Positions 37,401-50,017 of a stretch of DNA of 64,000 nucleotides are shown here, piece by piece. The notes under the pieces are model-generated. The model saw only the letters and a program-made list of their open reading frames with translations, made no database searches and was not told the DNA's origin. Source of the stretch: Trichoplusia ni (lineage: Eukaryota > Arthropoda > Insecta > Lepidoptera > Noctuidae). The stretch spans positions 9,734,001 to 9,798,000 of the forward strand of contig NC_039488.1 in NCBI RefSeq assembly GCF_003590095.1. Reading direction: 5' to 3'. Every line of letters begins with the position of its first letter. Positions within the stretch are counted from its first letter, which is position 1. The position numbers were made by a program, and so were the translations under genes.

Positions 37401-40400
37401 ATTCAGCATATTTGAATATCAGTATTATACTAAGCCATCTTCCCTAAACTGCTTAGAATAATTATAATTCGATTAACACAAAAAGAATCATATAAAAACT
37501 ACGGCATTGCATTATTTTTTACATGACATTTCGTAGCAATATATTTCATGTAAACGCCAACAAATTTTCATTAGCTCAAATTAAAGCATCTAATATTGCT
37601 TGAAAAATATCAGCATACCAGATGAGAAATCAGCTATGCAGTAGTGAGCGCGTATTTCAGATAATTAGCTTTTTATGCGGCCGGCTGGCACCTGTCCCGC
37701 GGCCACGACCGGCGTTCCCTCAGGAATGCCGCACCGAACTAGTTTAACAGCTGTGCGTGATGTAATGATAACCGTTCCCTTATCTCTTATTTTTGTCATT
37801 CCACGTCATTGAGATCGAGCAAAAAGTAGAGAGAATTTAAGAATTTATTCTTGTTTGTTTTTAGATTAAATGCCAAGGAACTTATTAAAGTTTGGAGAGT
37901 CGAATTAGTATTTATTGAAATCACAAACTACAAACTAAGCAGCATATGGAAATAATTTACCACATTGCACACTCCCGATATTGAGTGCCTCATATCAGTC
38001 TGGATTTTATCGAACAAATTTTCACTTTAAGCGCATTATCTAGAATTTCTTTCATTGAGATTAGGTTTTTAGGTTATTAGAATGTTTTATCGTGGAGGTG
38101 AGAGATAAAAATTCTATAGATAAACTGACTGAATTCTCTAGAGCGGGCCTAATCATCAAAAGCACGGCCCACGGCCCAGCTGACGTTGACGTAACTCGTG
38201 ACACGAGTCCACGACATTATCGGCTCGTTGACATAACGATAACACACACTAACGCACAAACTTGTGTACAAACACGAGATGTTAATGTGTGCTAGTTGGT
38301 CCGTAGGTGTGCGCTTGCCGCCATTCAACGTTCATATCAAGTCATCATCATTCGAAATAAAACCGTAGGCCTTTATATTGCCGGCGATTTTTTATCAAAG
38401 CGAATTAGTTACGCCTGAAAACACATACATATATTAAAGATAGCGCTACTGTAAAGAAAATAAAACAGAGTAGAGTAAACAGCTCAAAATCAAATCGATT
38501 TATTAAATAAGACTACGTACGCTTTATTGGGTAGCACCAAGAAATGCCTACCCTTCACCGCTTCCTAAGTGCTTTTGCTACGAGAGAAGGCATGGGTAGA
38601 CAAGCCAAATACCCAGCAGCAAGCATTCTGTTTAGCTAACTGGGGCAAGCAGTGAGCACCGTCGATAAATTAGATTGTTTTGCATAGAGGTATTGGGTAA
38701 CAAATATTATACCATAAGTATTTAATATTAAAATGTATCAGTTACTCTGCCCCCACGCAGATCATAAAAGGCGATAGGTAAGGGTTAGGTGCCCACCACG
38801 TGGGCGGCGGACTAACGATTGGCCATTACCATAATATTCAACCACCTTTTTATCAACTTCGACAACTTACATTCAAGCTAATCCAATAATAAATCACTTT
38901 ATTAATTACACAACTTTAAGGTGGAGACTCTAAAAATTTTGTTTAAAAAATAATAAATGTATATAAGCGTTTATTGTTCGCTTGAAAATGGGTTTTTTCA
39001 AAACAACAGTTTACAAACACGATGTACAACACGCTTGACAAAGAGGTTATTCATGTTCAAATAGGAAAATAATTGGTTTGTCCGCTCGTTGTAATGACTC
39101 TATCTTCACTCGAACTGACGAACTTGCTTCATGAATAAACAGTTAAATGTGAGAGAATTTGAGAACGTTGTTTGACAATATAACTGTAACAGAGTGGCTT
39201 ATTTTTAGATGAAAATACTTGTTACTTCTCAAAATATATTCGTTATAAGATTAGGTTAGATATTTAATCTAGGTGAAACTTAAATATGTTATCCTGTGCC
39301 CTGAAATGCCAGGACTAAATAGTTATGATGCGTGTTGTATTCCTAGCCACATTTTTTCCATAAAAAACAGTATTTTTTTTCTAAATTAAAAGTCAATAGT
39401 GACGGCATTAAATACTCAATTGTACATTCCACGTTAATCATCAAATGAAAATGACCTTTTATGGAAAAATGTCTGAGTACTTAATAATTGAAGCAAATAA
39501 GTGAATGTGAATCCAAGAACTATGAAGTATTACAGCGTGGTTACAAATTACTTATCAGAACACAACAACTGAGGTTTACATTATTATTGCATTTTGTTTG
39601 TCGGGAATCCGCTAAGAGACACCTTATATACCTACAAATACTTGTTGTTATTACTTGAATATGATACTTACATAAAATGCGAGCAAAGTCCACGCCAATA
39701 GCGTCAAATGAATCTATTTATGCAAAACATTTCATGAAACGTGTGAGTCAAATATAAATAAGGTAAAATTGCACACACATGGTAATGGCAGGGTTTAATT
39801 AAAAATATTTGTCGCGTAACTATTTTGTAGAATTAAAAACCCAAAAGGAAAACACATGCTTGTTGTCCTACTTGAGTCATGTAATGTACAGGTGACATCA
39901 TGTGGTTGTTAGTGTGTGTGATCGTATTCACAGTCGAGCGGGTGCGCGCGCGCCGGCGACGCCATGCCACTCGCTTCTACGAAGACACACGAATTATTCA
40001 TGAGGAAACATTAATTGTAGAATGGTTATTGTCTCATTAAAAATACGTAATCTCGGAATAAATGAAAAATATATTTCATTTAACCTATTAAAAAGCACGG
40101 TTGAAAGTAATCAGTGAGTCTAGACCACATACGGCTCTACATTTTTTTTGTACAGTTTTAATTTAAAATACGTAGAACTAGAACGTAGAACGTTACTACA
40201 AACATAACTATAAATTTTGAAATATATAACCTAGTGATAATAAAAATAATTGGTTTAATCAATTATCCACTCGATGTGACACATTTTATACATATCCGCT
40301 GACCGATTACTTCTCGGAATTATACTTTAAAAATATTTATCCAAATCATGCGAACTCTTGATAGCGGTAGATAACAAAATAATCTCATGATAAGGTTTTT

Positions 40401-42750
40401 CTAATGAAGGAATTAAGTAAATAAACAAAATGTAGAGCCGATCACAATACTAGATAGCGATTCAAGTGGTTTTTATTGAATTAATAAATCCACTACTGAT
40501 TTTATAGGCTTATTTAGTTAAACACTGAAGAGTACTAAATATTAACAAACAACACAATTCATATGATGTTTTCTTTGTTTCAGATAACTGGAGCTAATTT
40601 CCAATAACGCAGGGGTTTATCGAGACCTAGCACAAAGCAGATCAGGGATGCTGAAAACCACATTGAATCTAGCACGTAGAGTGACAGTTTTAACTAGAAC
40701 AGGAATGAAAAGCTGGGCTACATTCGGTAAGAGGTTCAAAATGAGAACAATACTATATATTAGCCTATGCTTTGAATAATAATTGACAGGCGACGGACGG
40801 AAGGACATGGACATGCGGAGGTTAAATGCCGAATTCTGGGAAGTCGTAGAACCGCAGGGTTTTACGAGCAAACGCCGTGCAACTTCACAAAGCGAATTGT
40901 TCCCGACACCAACATCCCACACACAACATATTTATTTAAGACGCTCATATTCTCGGCTTGTTTACTTCAGTACGTAGATTTTCCACGCAGACTATTTTTA
41001 TACATTTCTAAATCAGTTGAGAACCAAAAAAGAAATAGGTAGTAATTAAATTAGAATGATTAAATACCTAAGTCAATATCGATTAATGAAATATAAATCA
41101 TTAATTTGCATTAATAAATTTGCAAATGAGTGGTTTTCAACGTAGCTCAATGCAATAGACTAGACGGTGTGATAAACATTTCAAGTCAGGAATGACGTGA
41201 TTTCTCGCCTCACGTGATTCATAATTCCCGGATGCACGCCCAATAAATATTCATTATCTAATTTGAGCTAACCTCCGACAATAAATAATATCAGAAATAA
41301 GTTAGTAGTGCCATCATATTCTAGGACACGAATACTTAGTCAGCTTTCTAATACTAATAAAATACACGCAATTAGTACAGAATAAAGGGCTCGTGGCTTA
41401 CCAAAACTTGTAAGTAGTCGAACGAGTAATTAGTCACACTTGGACGGAAAGACTGCGATGTGTGATTACATGTTTAATTAAAACTTCAATGTAATTAAAA
41501 CGTTGTCGATTAACCCCTTAAGCGTTACGTGGAAATTACTGCTCAGGCAGCTTTAAAATACTTTAATGAATATCTTTGGTAAAGGCAAGCCAATCAACCA
41601 CTGATTTATCAAGAATAGAGTCGGTACAGTCTGTCTATTATAAATAAACTTATATGGTGCGCCGTGGAACTCTTGAAATTAAATCGCAGTTAAAAGTCAA
41701 TAAGACGTCGATCGGCATTCAACGATCTCAAATGAATCGATCGAGCGAGGGTCAACTGAGCGGCGAGATGATAAAAACTGGCGTAAAATATAATGGCGGG
41801 TGGCTAGGTATTGTGATGACGCGACTGGCGGGGTTAATGACACCTGACTCATGTCCTGCGCTCACTCGCTGAAGACACTCGCTCTGTAAATGATAAGTAG
41901 CGAAATATTATTTGAAACACATTTGAGTAGAGCAAACTTTTCTCTACAGTTCTTTGTAGAGTGGACCTTATTAAAAAATGGTTGGTAGGTTTTATAATCA
42001 GCCTTAGCTGTATGTATTAATTTCTATCTGGACATTACTGATTTGCCATTATTGTTTTTAATCCAAATTCGCGTAATGTGAAGAAAGCCTAGTGGAATAA
42101 AACAAAACTTTAGTCATAACATTGCTCTATAGGTACATTTCTGATATTAAATCAAAACATACAATATTTCATTTACATCGTGTTAAAAATATAACTTTTA
42201 TCACTATAATAAATAAGGTATGGGAAGTGAACTTAATTAAACAATATCAATCACAATTCAACCTCATTTCGCAATGCATCGCCTGACAACGGTTACGACT
42301 GTGAGGTAATAATTAAACAGATAAAATATGAGGAAAATTATTGATCTATTTATATCCTATGGTAAAGACTGGTTGGCAGTAATGAGTCACCGATACGATC
42401 TCACCCTGCAGCTTTCGTTTTAGAGGTCGTTCGTAATGTTATGAACAGCTAACAAGTCGCTACTTGTCTGAGTTAGCAGTAAAATGAGATTGGTAGACCG
42501 TTGTAAGCTTATATTTACAAAAGTTAAAACCGAAAACTTAATTAATTAAAAACAATACTAAAATTGAACGAAAATTTAATCTTTCGACGTACCTACTATG
42601 CACGTATGTATTTCTTAACCTCGATAAAAAGCTCTATAGATTTTTTCATTTAGTAAAAGTGTATAAAATATAAGCGAATTACTAAATAATTAATGAACAA
42701 GAAATTTGCTTATAATCAGTTACTAATAAAATGTTCTTATTTTCAAAAGA
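31434..42750. other. about 11 kb without recognised gene
   Basis: AT-rich with scattered CpG patches (32428-32498, 34838-34890, 37678-37730, 39935-39970). The 38510-38820 block with CCCACCACGTGGGCGG (palindromic) looks repeat-like, but I cannot name it. No exon chain was found on either strand. Confidence 0.5.
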
Positions 42751-42753
42751 GCT

Positions 42754-42877
42754 GCTGTAAGTCTATGTATCTATTTTCCCTCTGGGTCCGGCCCGAGGCA
42801 AAGGAAGTCCCAACCGCTGTAAGTCTATGTATCTATTTTCCCTCTGGGTCCGGCCCGAGGCAAAGGAAGTCCCAACC
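42754..42877. repeat. 62-bp tandem duplication, two near-identical copies
   Basis: Copies 42754-42815 and 42816-42877, beginning GCTGTAAGTCTATGTATC and ending AAGGAAGTCCCAACC, with no difference seen apart from the junction. The unit is not a multiple of three. Confidence 0.9.
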
Positions 42878-44272
42878 TCTTAAAGACAGACTTGTGTAGT
42901 GTATGTACATAAATATAAAAGAAGATTTCAATTACTTGGTAATGGTAAAATCACAATTCAACATATGAGACACATTCGGTACCAAAAAAACACCCAAACT
43001 GTTTCTCAGTTTATAAGCAGATTTTCTGCTTAATACCTAATACAATCTTATTTTTCATTAAATACTGCACGAAATCTTAAAAATATCATCAATCCCTATC
43101 AATCAAAACAATCTTGGGATACCTCGTTCTGCCAAATTTGGTGCGATCACAAAAATGATTACAGTAATTAAGGACCCTAATCACAGAGCGTGTGTTTAAG
43201 GCTTTGAAGCAAGGTTTATGTAAGGTAGGGTCGCTTGATTTATTGTCTTAAGTAAAAACTTTAATGCGACCGCAAAATAAATCGGATTGTAATTATACGC
43301 CGCCAATATTTTGTACTTCCCTTGTTTTGTATCTTAATCTTTGAAATGTGGGTGGATTAAAACTCATTCTTTTTATAAATTATCATACGCGATACACCAT
43401 TTTTCCTTAAAATTTTGTGATAGTTGAATGCGAGTGCCAAAAAGAAAATTGTATTGAATAAACTTATATAAAATTCTACACGTTTCTTCAACATAATAAT
43501 AAGTTCCAACAGTCACATAATCTATACCATTATGCAATATAAAAGGTCGAGGATTTGTATGTATGTAAGTCAAGCAATTCTTTATTTTTTGTTAAATAAA
43601 AGAATTCTTAGTGATTGTTTTGAAAACATTCCCCGTAGCGTCACTGGTATTTCTATTGTATCTGTATTATTATAAAAATATCGATATAATAATATAGGGG
43701 TATCTGTTGTTTATTTTAGAACACAAGTTGGAATCCTTTGATAACACCGCTGTTTTTTATTTGATGCTCTCCTATTTATTACGTAGAGACGGCGAGTTCT
43801 CGTATATATTAACATATAAAGTTCTTATTTCTAGAGCAAACCATAACACTAATAATACATTATTTTTTAATATTGAAACATTATGAAATTCACGTAACAA
43901 TATAATGTTATCCTAGTAAAAGTAATTTTTTGCTACGGCGTAGCACCTAACTACGAAATGAGAGTTCGAGATTAAAAACAATTATTATCACATGTTTTGT
44001 TTAAACTATTTTTGATATGTTTATGTAAAATATACTGCAGTATATATTGGGACTAATGTATGTATATTTATACATGTAACAGTAATTTATTATACTGTGG
44101 AAGACTTACAGCTTAAAAGATGTTTTATCTATAATAAATAAACAACTATAGTTGACAAAAAGCCAATTACAAGTCTTCACGTGTAGAATTATTCTAAATT
44201 TTGAGATGAGAGCCCAAAAAAAGTAACACAATTTGTTAATTAACAGGTTACAAACTAACGTTAATTAATAAT

Positions 44273-44307
44273 GAAAAAACTTAAGGCATTAAGCCTTAAG
44301 TTTTTTC
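44273..44307. repeat. perfect 15-bp hairpin
   Basis: GAAAAAACTTAAGGC (44273-44287) and its exact reverse complement (44293-44307), loop of 5. It resembles a small palindromic element or RNA hairpin. Confidence 0.8.
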
Positions 44308-44825
44308 AAAGGAAGAAAAAGAAAAACCAAAAGGGGAACATAATTAAAACAATACATAGGTTATTCTTTGAAAAATTGTAGGCTGGTTGTAACACTTCTA
44401 TATTTTAAAGTAATCCATGAATGTATAGTTTTCTTACTGTTGCCGTCTTACGTAACATAATCAATACTATAAATTACAAATCGTTTAAATTTTTTAAAGG
44501 AAATTTCAATGAACATTGAGCCAAATTAGAGTGAATAAAAAGCAAATACTCATATGAATTAATTTCACAGGAAAAAAAACGATAGGTTGTTAAGTGTCTC
44601 GTTAATTTGCTACGGAGTGAACTATTCTCAAAATAATATAACCTTAAAATCTCTTATAGCTTTGTTTTTGTTGCAGCGGATCACATTAACAAAATAAATC
44701 CCTAAAAAATAACTTTACTTTATTGCATACTGATAACTAAAGTCGTAGACGGGTAAATAATAGTTTGAGCGTGAATTTAAATCATTTAATTTATACCCAC
44801 CATATTTCCAAGTTGCACATGGTTG

Positions 44826-44905
44826 CACCGCGCCGGCGCCGGCGCAGCGCCAGCACGAGCGGTGCAGTGACGTCATACACTCAAGTTGCCTCCGCCATTT
44901 TGGTA
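44826..44905. promoter_or_regulatory. CpG patch with CRE and GCCAT site
   Basis: An alternating CGCCGGCG run, a perfect CRE TGACGTCA at 44868-44875, and CCGCCATTTTGG at about 44892-44903 (YY1/Pho-like). A regulatory role is inferred from motifs only. Confidence 0.3.
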
Positions 44906-45667
44906 ATAACTTCAAATTAATTAAACACTACTAAACTAGGACTTCGAACACAGTACGTTTTAGGTATCAATACATAATTTCTAATAACTTGTCTAATTAA
45001 CTCCACGCTGCGTAGATTATGTTATCGTAGAGGAATATTTCATCAAATAACTAAGTGGCAAAAAAGATAAGACTAGTAGCTATTCGATAATGAGGTGTAT
45101 ATTACACGGGTAACCTATTAAACATTTATGCCTAGAACACTAACCTTCAAAGTTGACATAATCTGAATTCAGTAAGCCGTGACCAAAACCTCAATTTTAT
45201 CAGTTACTTGATGGCTAGGTATAAACCTATACTTAATCCTTCTAAATTCGAGAATAACTTGGAAGGAAAATACCGTTTCATGTTACCTCTCGATAAAACC
45301 GCGCAAAATATTACAGGCTTAGTGTTTTATCTCGTTAGGTACCCTGGGAATCGCTCGAGCATGACCACATTAGCATTTATCTATTCGTGCTAAGCGTCAG
45401 ACGGCTTCTTGTTACCTATATAATTGAGTAATTGGAATAGCTAGTAATAGCTCGAGTTACATTCATTACTTTTTAAATTAAATGTTCATTCGTTTTGAAT
45501 CATATTGGTTCTTTCACTAACATCAGCAAATCATTCTTAACTATTTAAACTTACCTAATTAAATCCACTAGATGAATATAAAACTCGTGTAAAAATACAA
45601 AAATAACTGAGACTTATAGCCTATTGAACAATAGAACTTCGTAAAATATATACAGACACACGCCCGT

Positions 45668-45911
45668 ATGTCATTCACAAGATTACGTCGAAAGGTCGTC
45701 ACGCTGAAATCGTGTTGTTGCCGACGCGACGACAGCGCCGCGCTGCGGTGTGCGTGCGACGTTCGCAGTGGTTCAGACGACTCGTTCCCGCCAAAACAGT
45801 CGCAGGCTGTGGCGCGAAGGCTCGTGATTGGTCAGAGCGGGCGGCGGCGGCGGCGCGCGCGCAAGGCCGCCGGTTTTCCCGCGAACAATGCCAAATGGTG
45901 CATTTGTCAAG
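45668..45911 (+). promoter_or_regulatory. CpG promoter with E2F and CCAAT motifs, candidate first coding exon
   Basis: A CpG island with an inverted CCAAT box (ATTGG, near 45829) and TTTCCCGCGAA at 45875-45885 (E2F-type). Right after it lies ATG 45888-45890, opening MPNGAFVK and ending exactly at a strong donor, CAAG|GTGAGT (GT at 45912). A different frame is open from 45668 through the same donor in phase 1. Which frame, if any, is used cannot be told. Downstream exons were not established. Confidence 0.42.
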
Positions 45912-46884
45912 GTGAGTTCGTTCACCGCCGACGCCGCCGGGCGCCGCGCGCTCCTCCGACGGACATTCGCCACAGCATTCGCGCCGATCGAAGGTCGACG
46001 GAAGGCAACCGAGCGCTTATTTCACTCCGCACCGAATCTACATCCATTAGCATCCGCTCTTTATTACAGGTGAATAACTTATTTTATATTTTAAATTATT
46101 TTTATGTACTTACATTTTAAGGTATTATTTTTTTTATTCTTACCCTAGGATTTGTTTTGTGTTATGTTCCGAATAAAGCTAGGTATTTTAATCCTACTTA
46201 TACAAACTAAATACTTATGTGAAACTGCGTGTTAATGTGACACTTTTCTATCTTGATGTATTAACATGTTGTAAGGAAAGACAGCAGGTATAGTTTAAGT
46301 ACAAAACAAAAATGAAAAACGAATACTGAAGAATAATAAACTCGTGAAGACTGGAAGAAAGAAGAACGGTATCAAGTGCTACGCCCGGACGAACTTCCCA
46401 GCTCGGCCGACATACACGGGTCGGTGGGATCTTCGTCCGTTTGTATCGCTTATACGTTTTAACTACAGACAGCGATGGATTCACATGAAGATGAGCTGAG
46501 GAAAAAACTACGTCACTTCGCAGTTCGCGCCGTTTCTCACCAGCCTGTACTACAGCCTACACACTAAGGCTTTCGATGAAACCAAATTCTGCCGATATTG
46601 TTGACCTCTGTATGAACTAATTGTTTTTTCTAATTTTAATACTTTTTTCATTAATGAATTGTACTTTTAAATTTATTATTTAACCTTCCTACCTAGTGTG
46701 CCGAATTGTGTATATTATAAACTAAAATCAATATTTTAAATTATAGGTATAACCTTTATCTTTTTAAGTATTTTTAATTAATTTTGGGGCACGGATTAAA
46801 CTAGGATTTGTCTATAAAATATTGTTATTGTGTAATTGTTATTTACATTTAACTTGTGAAATATAAATATTAATTAAAATCCGT

Positions 46885-46970
46885 GGCCGTCAATCGCAAA
46901 GGATAGCGAGGTTTGGATGAGAAAGGAGAGGCCTTTGCCCAGCAGTGGGATCTAAAAGAGGATATATGAA
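46885..46970 (+). mobile_element. LINE 3' remnant (RTE-like C-terminus)
   Basis: The translation GEAFAQQWDLKEDI at 46925-46966 resembles the C-terminus of lepidopteran RTE-type reverse transcriptases. An in-frame stop precedes it, so only a decayed remnant is present. Confidence 0.4.
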
Positions 46971-47479
46971 AATATGGAAAATGTGTCAACGCACGTATTT
47001 AAAATTCGAAAGCATTTAATTTTATTAATATTTTGTGAATTAGCCTTTTTGTTTTCATTTTATATTCACTTTGTTTCGAATACGTTGTTGTGGCTACTAT
47101 TGCTAATTTTCACAATAGGGAATCGTTCCATGCATTCAAGTTAGCAGGTTACAAATTGAAATATTATTTCCGTTAACCTCTGTGCGTCACCTAATGTAAA
47201 TTCTCTTTTTATTCTAATTCAAAATAAAATGCGTTTGAAAGTTATTGTTGCTTGTCATAAGAGTGAAAAACTGCACGTCACAGGGTACTTGAAAAATGTT
47301 TGCTTTTCTTTTGTCTGCTTTATCTACAATATCTGTATGTCTTATGTAAAGGAATTATGTATTGGAATTATTTGAGGGCAATATTTAGCCCTGTTTAAAA
47401 TAGAGATATGTTATTTAGCTTAGCGACTTTTTTGTTTGATATAAATTATATAAATATTATATTTCTTTTTCTTTTCAGG

Positions 47480-47585
47480 GTATTATAAATTGTATTTTGA
47501 ATGTGATGCAACTATAGCACAATACATGAACATGAGTTATGGTTGTGTGAAATCAAGTAACAAAAACAGTATAGCTATCGCATGA
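47480..47585 (+). other. possible exon after a strong acceptor
   Basis: A polypyrimidine tract and TTTTCAG end at 47479. One frame then reads YYKLYFECDATIAQYMNMSY and stays open for about 34 codons to a stop at 47583. It joins in phase with the phase-1 donors at 25011 and 30941. The peptide was not recognised and is short. Confidence 0.25.
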
Positions 47586-47699
47586 GATATAAATAGACGA
47601 CGCGTGTCGTGGTGTCGAGAAGCGTATCTGTTAGTCAGTCTATTATTTTGCGACTGCGTCAGACATGCGCTCAGCGTACACTCATTACATTTTTCCTAA

Positions 47700-49333
47700 A
47701 CAACGCACTTGTTTACGAGCAGTTAATGTGTGAGAAATAGTTTTATTTCGAACACGCGTGACGCAAATCATAGACGGACTTTGCGATTTGTAACTACAGG
47801 AAGGCATATAAAGAAAACTCAGTGCTTTAAACAAATCAATATTATTTCCAATAAATTTATCAGTACATCCACATTGAATGCATATTACTTTTACTCAATA
47901 AAATACAACATAAAGTCTTCGACAGCATGAAACTAAACATTAAAACGAATATAAGATACAAGTTATTTACAATAAGGTGGTTTAAACACAAAATAAAACA
48001 TTGAACATAACAAAAATCAGTGCAACAATGAAATAATAAATATTTATAGACAGTGGACTTCAACGTGGTAGTTATAATAATTCTAAAGATATAATAATTC
48101 AATCGTTAGTTACACAAGTTTGTTACAAAATTATCTATTGGCCTTCACATCACAGAGCTAAGCGATCTCGAGGGCGGCCATCGCGCGTCTTGCCTCGCGC
48201 GGCCGGAACGCTCGACTTGAACTGAGATGCGTCTCGCGACATACCACACAGCGTACTCTCGTCCATAACAAAACTCAAACTGTTACTCACAACAAACTAA
48301 GTGGCACAACAATATTGAATCCAAACAAAACGTCCCGTGCACGTAGTCTCCCTGACCAGTGACACTCGACCAACTAAAATGCTTCAACTCTACGTAATAT
48401 TGTCAAAAATTGCAAAATATCTGAGCTGCGCGTAAATGCGTCCACGACAGACGAGGGTTCAAATAGACTAACTTGTATATAAAGTTCTAAAACTGTAAAA
48501 TCGTAGGAGCTCAAAACGCCATGCAATCAACTCTATGTCGATTCTAAAGACTAGAAAAATGCAAACCATTCAAAGAAACACCTAACGTCCGCATCCGTCG
48601 ACGAGTAAATGCCCACACCGTGTAACCTAACAATGATATGTTTAGCTCCCGAAAGCGATGAGACATGTGAGATAGCTCTGCTGCGGCCCGCAAGCCCGTG
48701 GCGCCACCGCCACTGTATAATAATAAAAAGTTGAACACACTATCAATTATCGCCTAAAATATTTAACAAGGGAAATTAGCTGATTCGAGTAGTCACCAAA
48801 TGTCGCTCGGTTGAGAATTTCGATAGCTCTCATACAACAATAATTACTATAACTTAGGACAGTCGTTAGGCCTTAAAATTTAAAATGTACAGTTATTTAT
48901 TATGGCAGATATCAACAATCAATTTATACTATATCGATACGATACTGACACTTTTTACAGAAACAATTCTAAGTTATATACACTCATGCGATAACAACGT
49001 GCACCGACTCTCGCGGCGTCGCGACACCTCAGCAAATGGCACTTTCGATACAAGCTCCCGCTACTTTGTTCTACGCGTCGCACTCGACTCGCGGCGCCCT
49101 CGTCGCTTCCGTCGGGACCGAGGGTGCACAATAAACCAACTCTATATTAATATAGTTATATATTCTAAATTATTCTATCCATAAATATACCGAAACCCCC
49201 GGCCGGCGATCGAATCAAGAAGCGAATATAATATTGTTTTATCAAGTGAGGTATAGTCGGGCCGGGCAGCGGGCGAGGCGAGCGACGCGGGCGGGCGCTA
49301 GGCGTAGCCGGGCGGGTCCCACGTGGCCGTCCA
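47700..49333 (-). other. region 3' of SLMAP, probably including its 3' UTR
   Basis: No coding frame. Candidate minus-strand AATAAA signals lie near 48896 and 47743. Mixed-composition sequence with CpG-rich blocks (48170-48240, 49010-49125) continues from the SLMAP stop. The real cleavage site cannot be told. Confidence 0.35.
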
Positions 49334-50017
49334 TCAGGAGGCGCGCGGCAGCAGCAGGTAGTACAGGCAGGCGGCCAGCAGCGGCACGGCCAGCGCCAGC
49401 AGGTGGCGCAGCGCCAGGCGCAGCGGCGGCTTGCCCTGCAGCGAGGCCAGCTGCTGCGCCAGGCGCGCGCGCTCGGCGCACACCTCGGCCCAGCGCTCCT
49501 TGGCGCGCACCAGCTCCTCCTCCAGCGCGTGCAGCGACCCGTTCTGCAGCGTCACCTGCAGGCGCCGCTCGTCGTCCAGGCGCAGGTACGAGCCCGGCCC
49601 GCCCGAGCCCGTCGAGCCCGAGTCGTCGCGGTTGATCTCGGTCACGGCAGAGTCCGTCTCCTCGTCGTCGTCGTCGTAGTCGAGGCGGAACATCTCGTCG
49701 ATGTCGGCGGATATTTTGCTCCGTTCGGTCGAATCGTCGTCGTAAGCGCGCCGCAGGTCTTCCAGCGAGCCGCCGGTCTCCACCCCTTTGTCGAGCGAGT
49801 TCTTTTCTCTGACGGTGGAGGTTCGTAGCCGCTCGATCTGTTGCTCTCTGGCGAGCAACTCGGCGCGGAGCTTACCGACGACAGCGGTAAGGTCATCGAC
49901 GTCGGCGCGCGTCGGTCTGAACGCGAGTTCGGCTTGCATCTCGGCCGCACTCGATGCTAACCGCTGAATTTCATTAACGTTTGCCTCTTCGGCCGCCGTG
50001 GAGCGCGTGAGCTGAGC
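49334..50017 (-). CDS. SLMAP: SLMAP last exon: coiled coil and membrane anchor
   Basis: 684 nt including the stop (227 residues); acceptor TCAAG. Coiled coil (IQRLASSAAEMQAELAF, then DDLTAVVGKLRAELLAREQQ), then an Asp/Glu-rich stretch (LDYDDDDEETDS), another coiled coil (ALEEELVRAKERWAEVCAER) and the C-terminal transmembrane anchor. The GC-rich codon use at the 3' end contrasts with AT-rich introns. Confidence 0.93.
   Translation of the reverse strand, partial: AQLTRSTAAEEANVNEIQRLASSAAEMQAELAFRPTRADVDDLTAVVGKLRAELLAREQQIERLRTSTVREKNSLDKGVETGGSLEDLRRAYDDDSTERSKISADIDEMFRLDYDDDDEETDSAVTEINRDDSGSTGSGGPGSYLRLDDERRLQVTLQNGSLHALEEELVRAKERWAEVCAERARLAQQLASLQGKPPLRLALRHLLALAVPLLAACLYYLLLPRAS

Larger units (their letters stand above)
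42900..45660. other. AT-rich stretch, no recognised gene
   Basis: Contains the hairpin at 44273-44307 and the CRE/GCCAT patch at 44826-44905. Nothing coding was recognised. Confidence 0.5.

Noticed and set aside
40783..40977. 64-codon plus-strand frame (DMRRLNAEFWEVVE)
   Set aside because: Looks somewhat protein-like, but no family was recognised and no clear splice partners exist.
47588..47640. TATAAATA followed by TCAGTC
   Set aside because: The spacing of about 49 bp is too large for a TATA/initiator pair (usually near 30).
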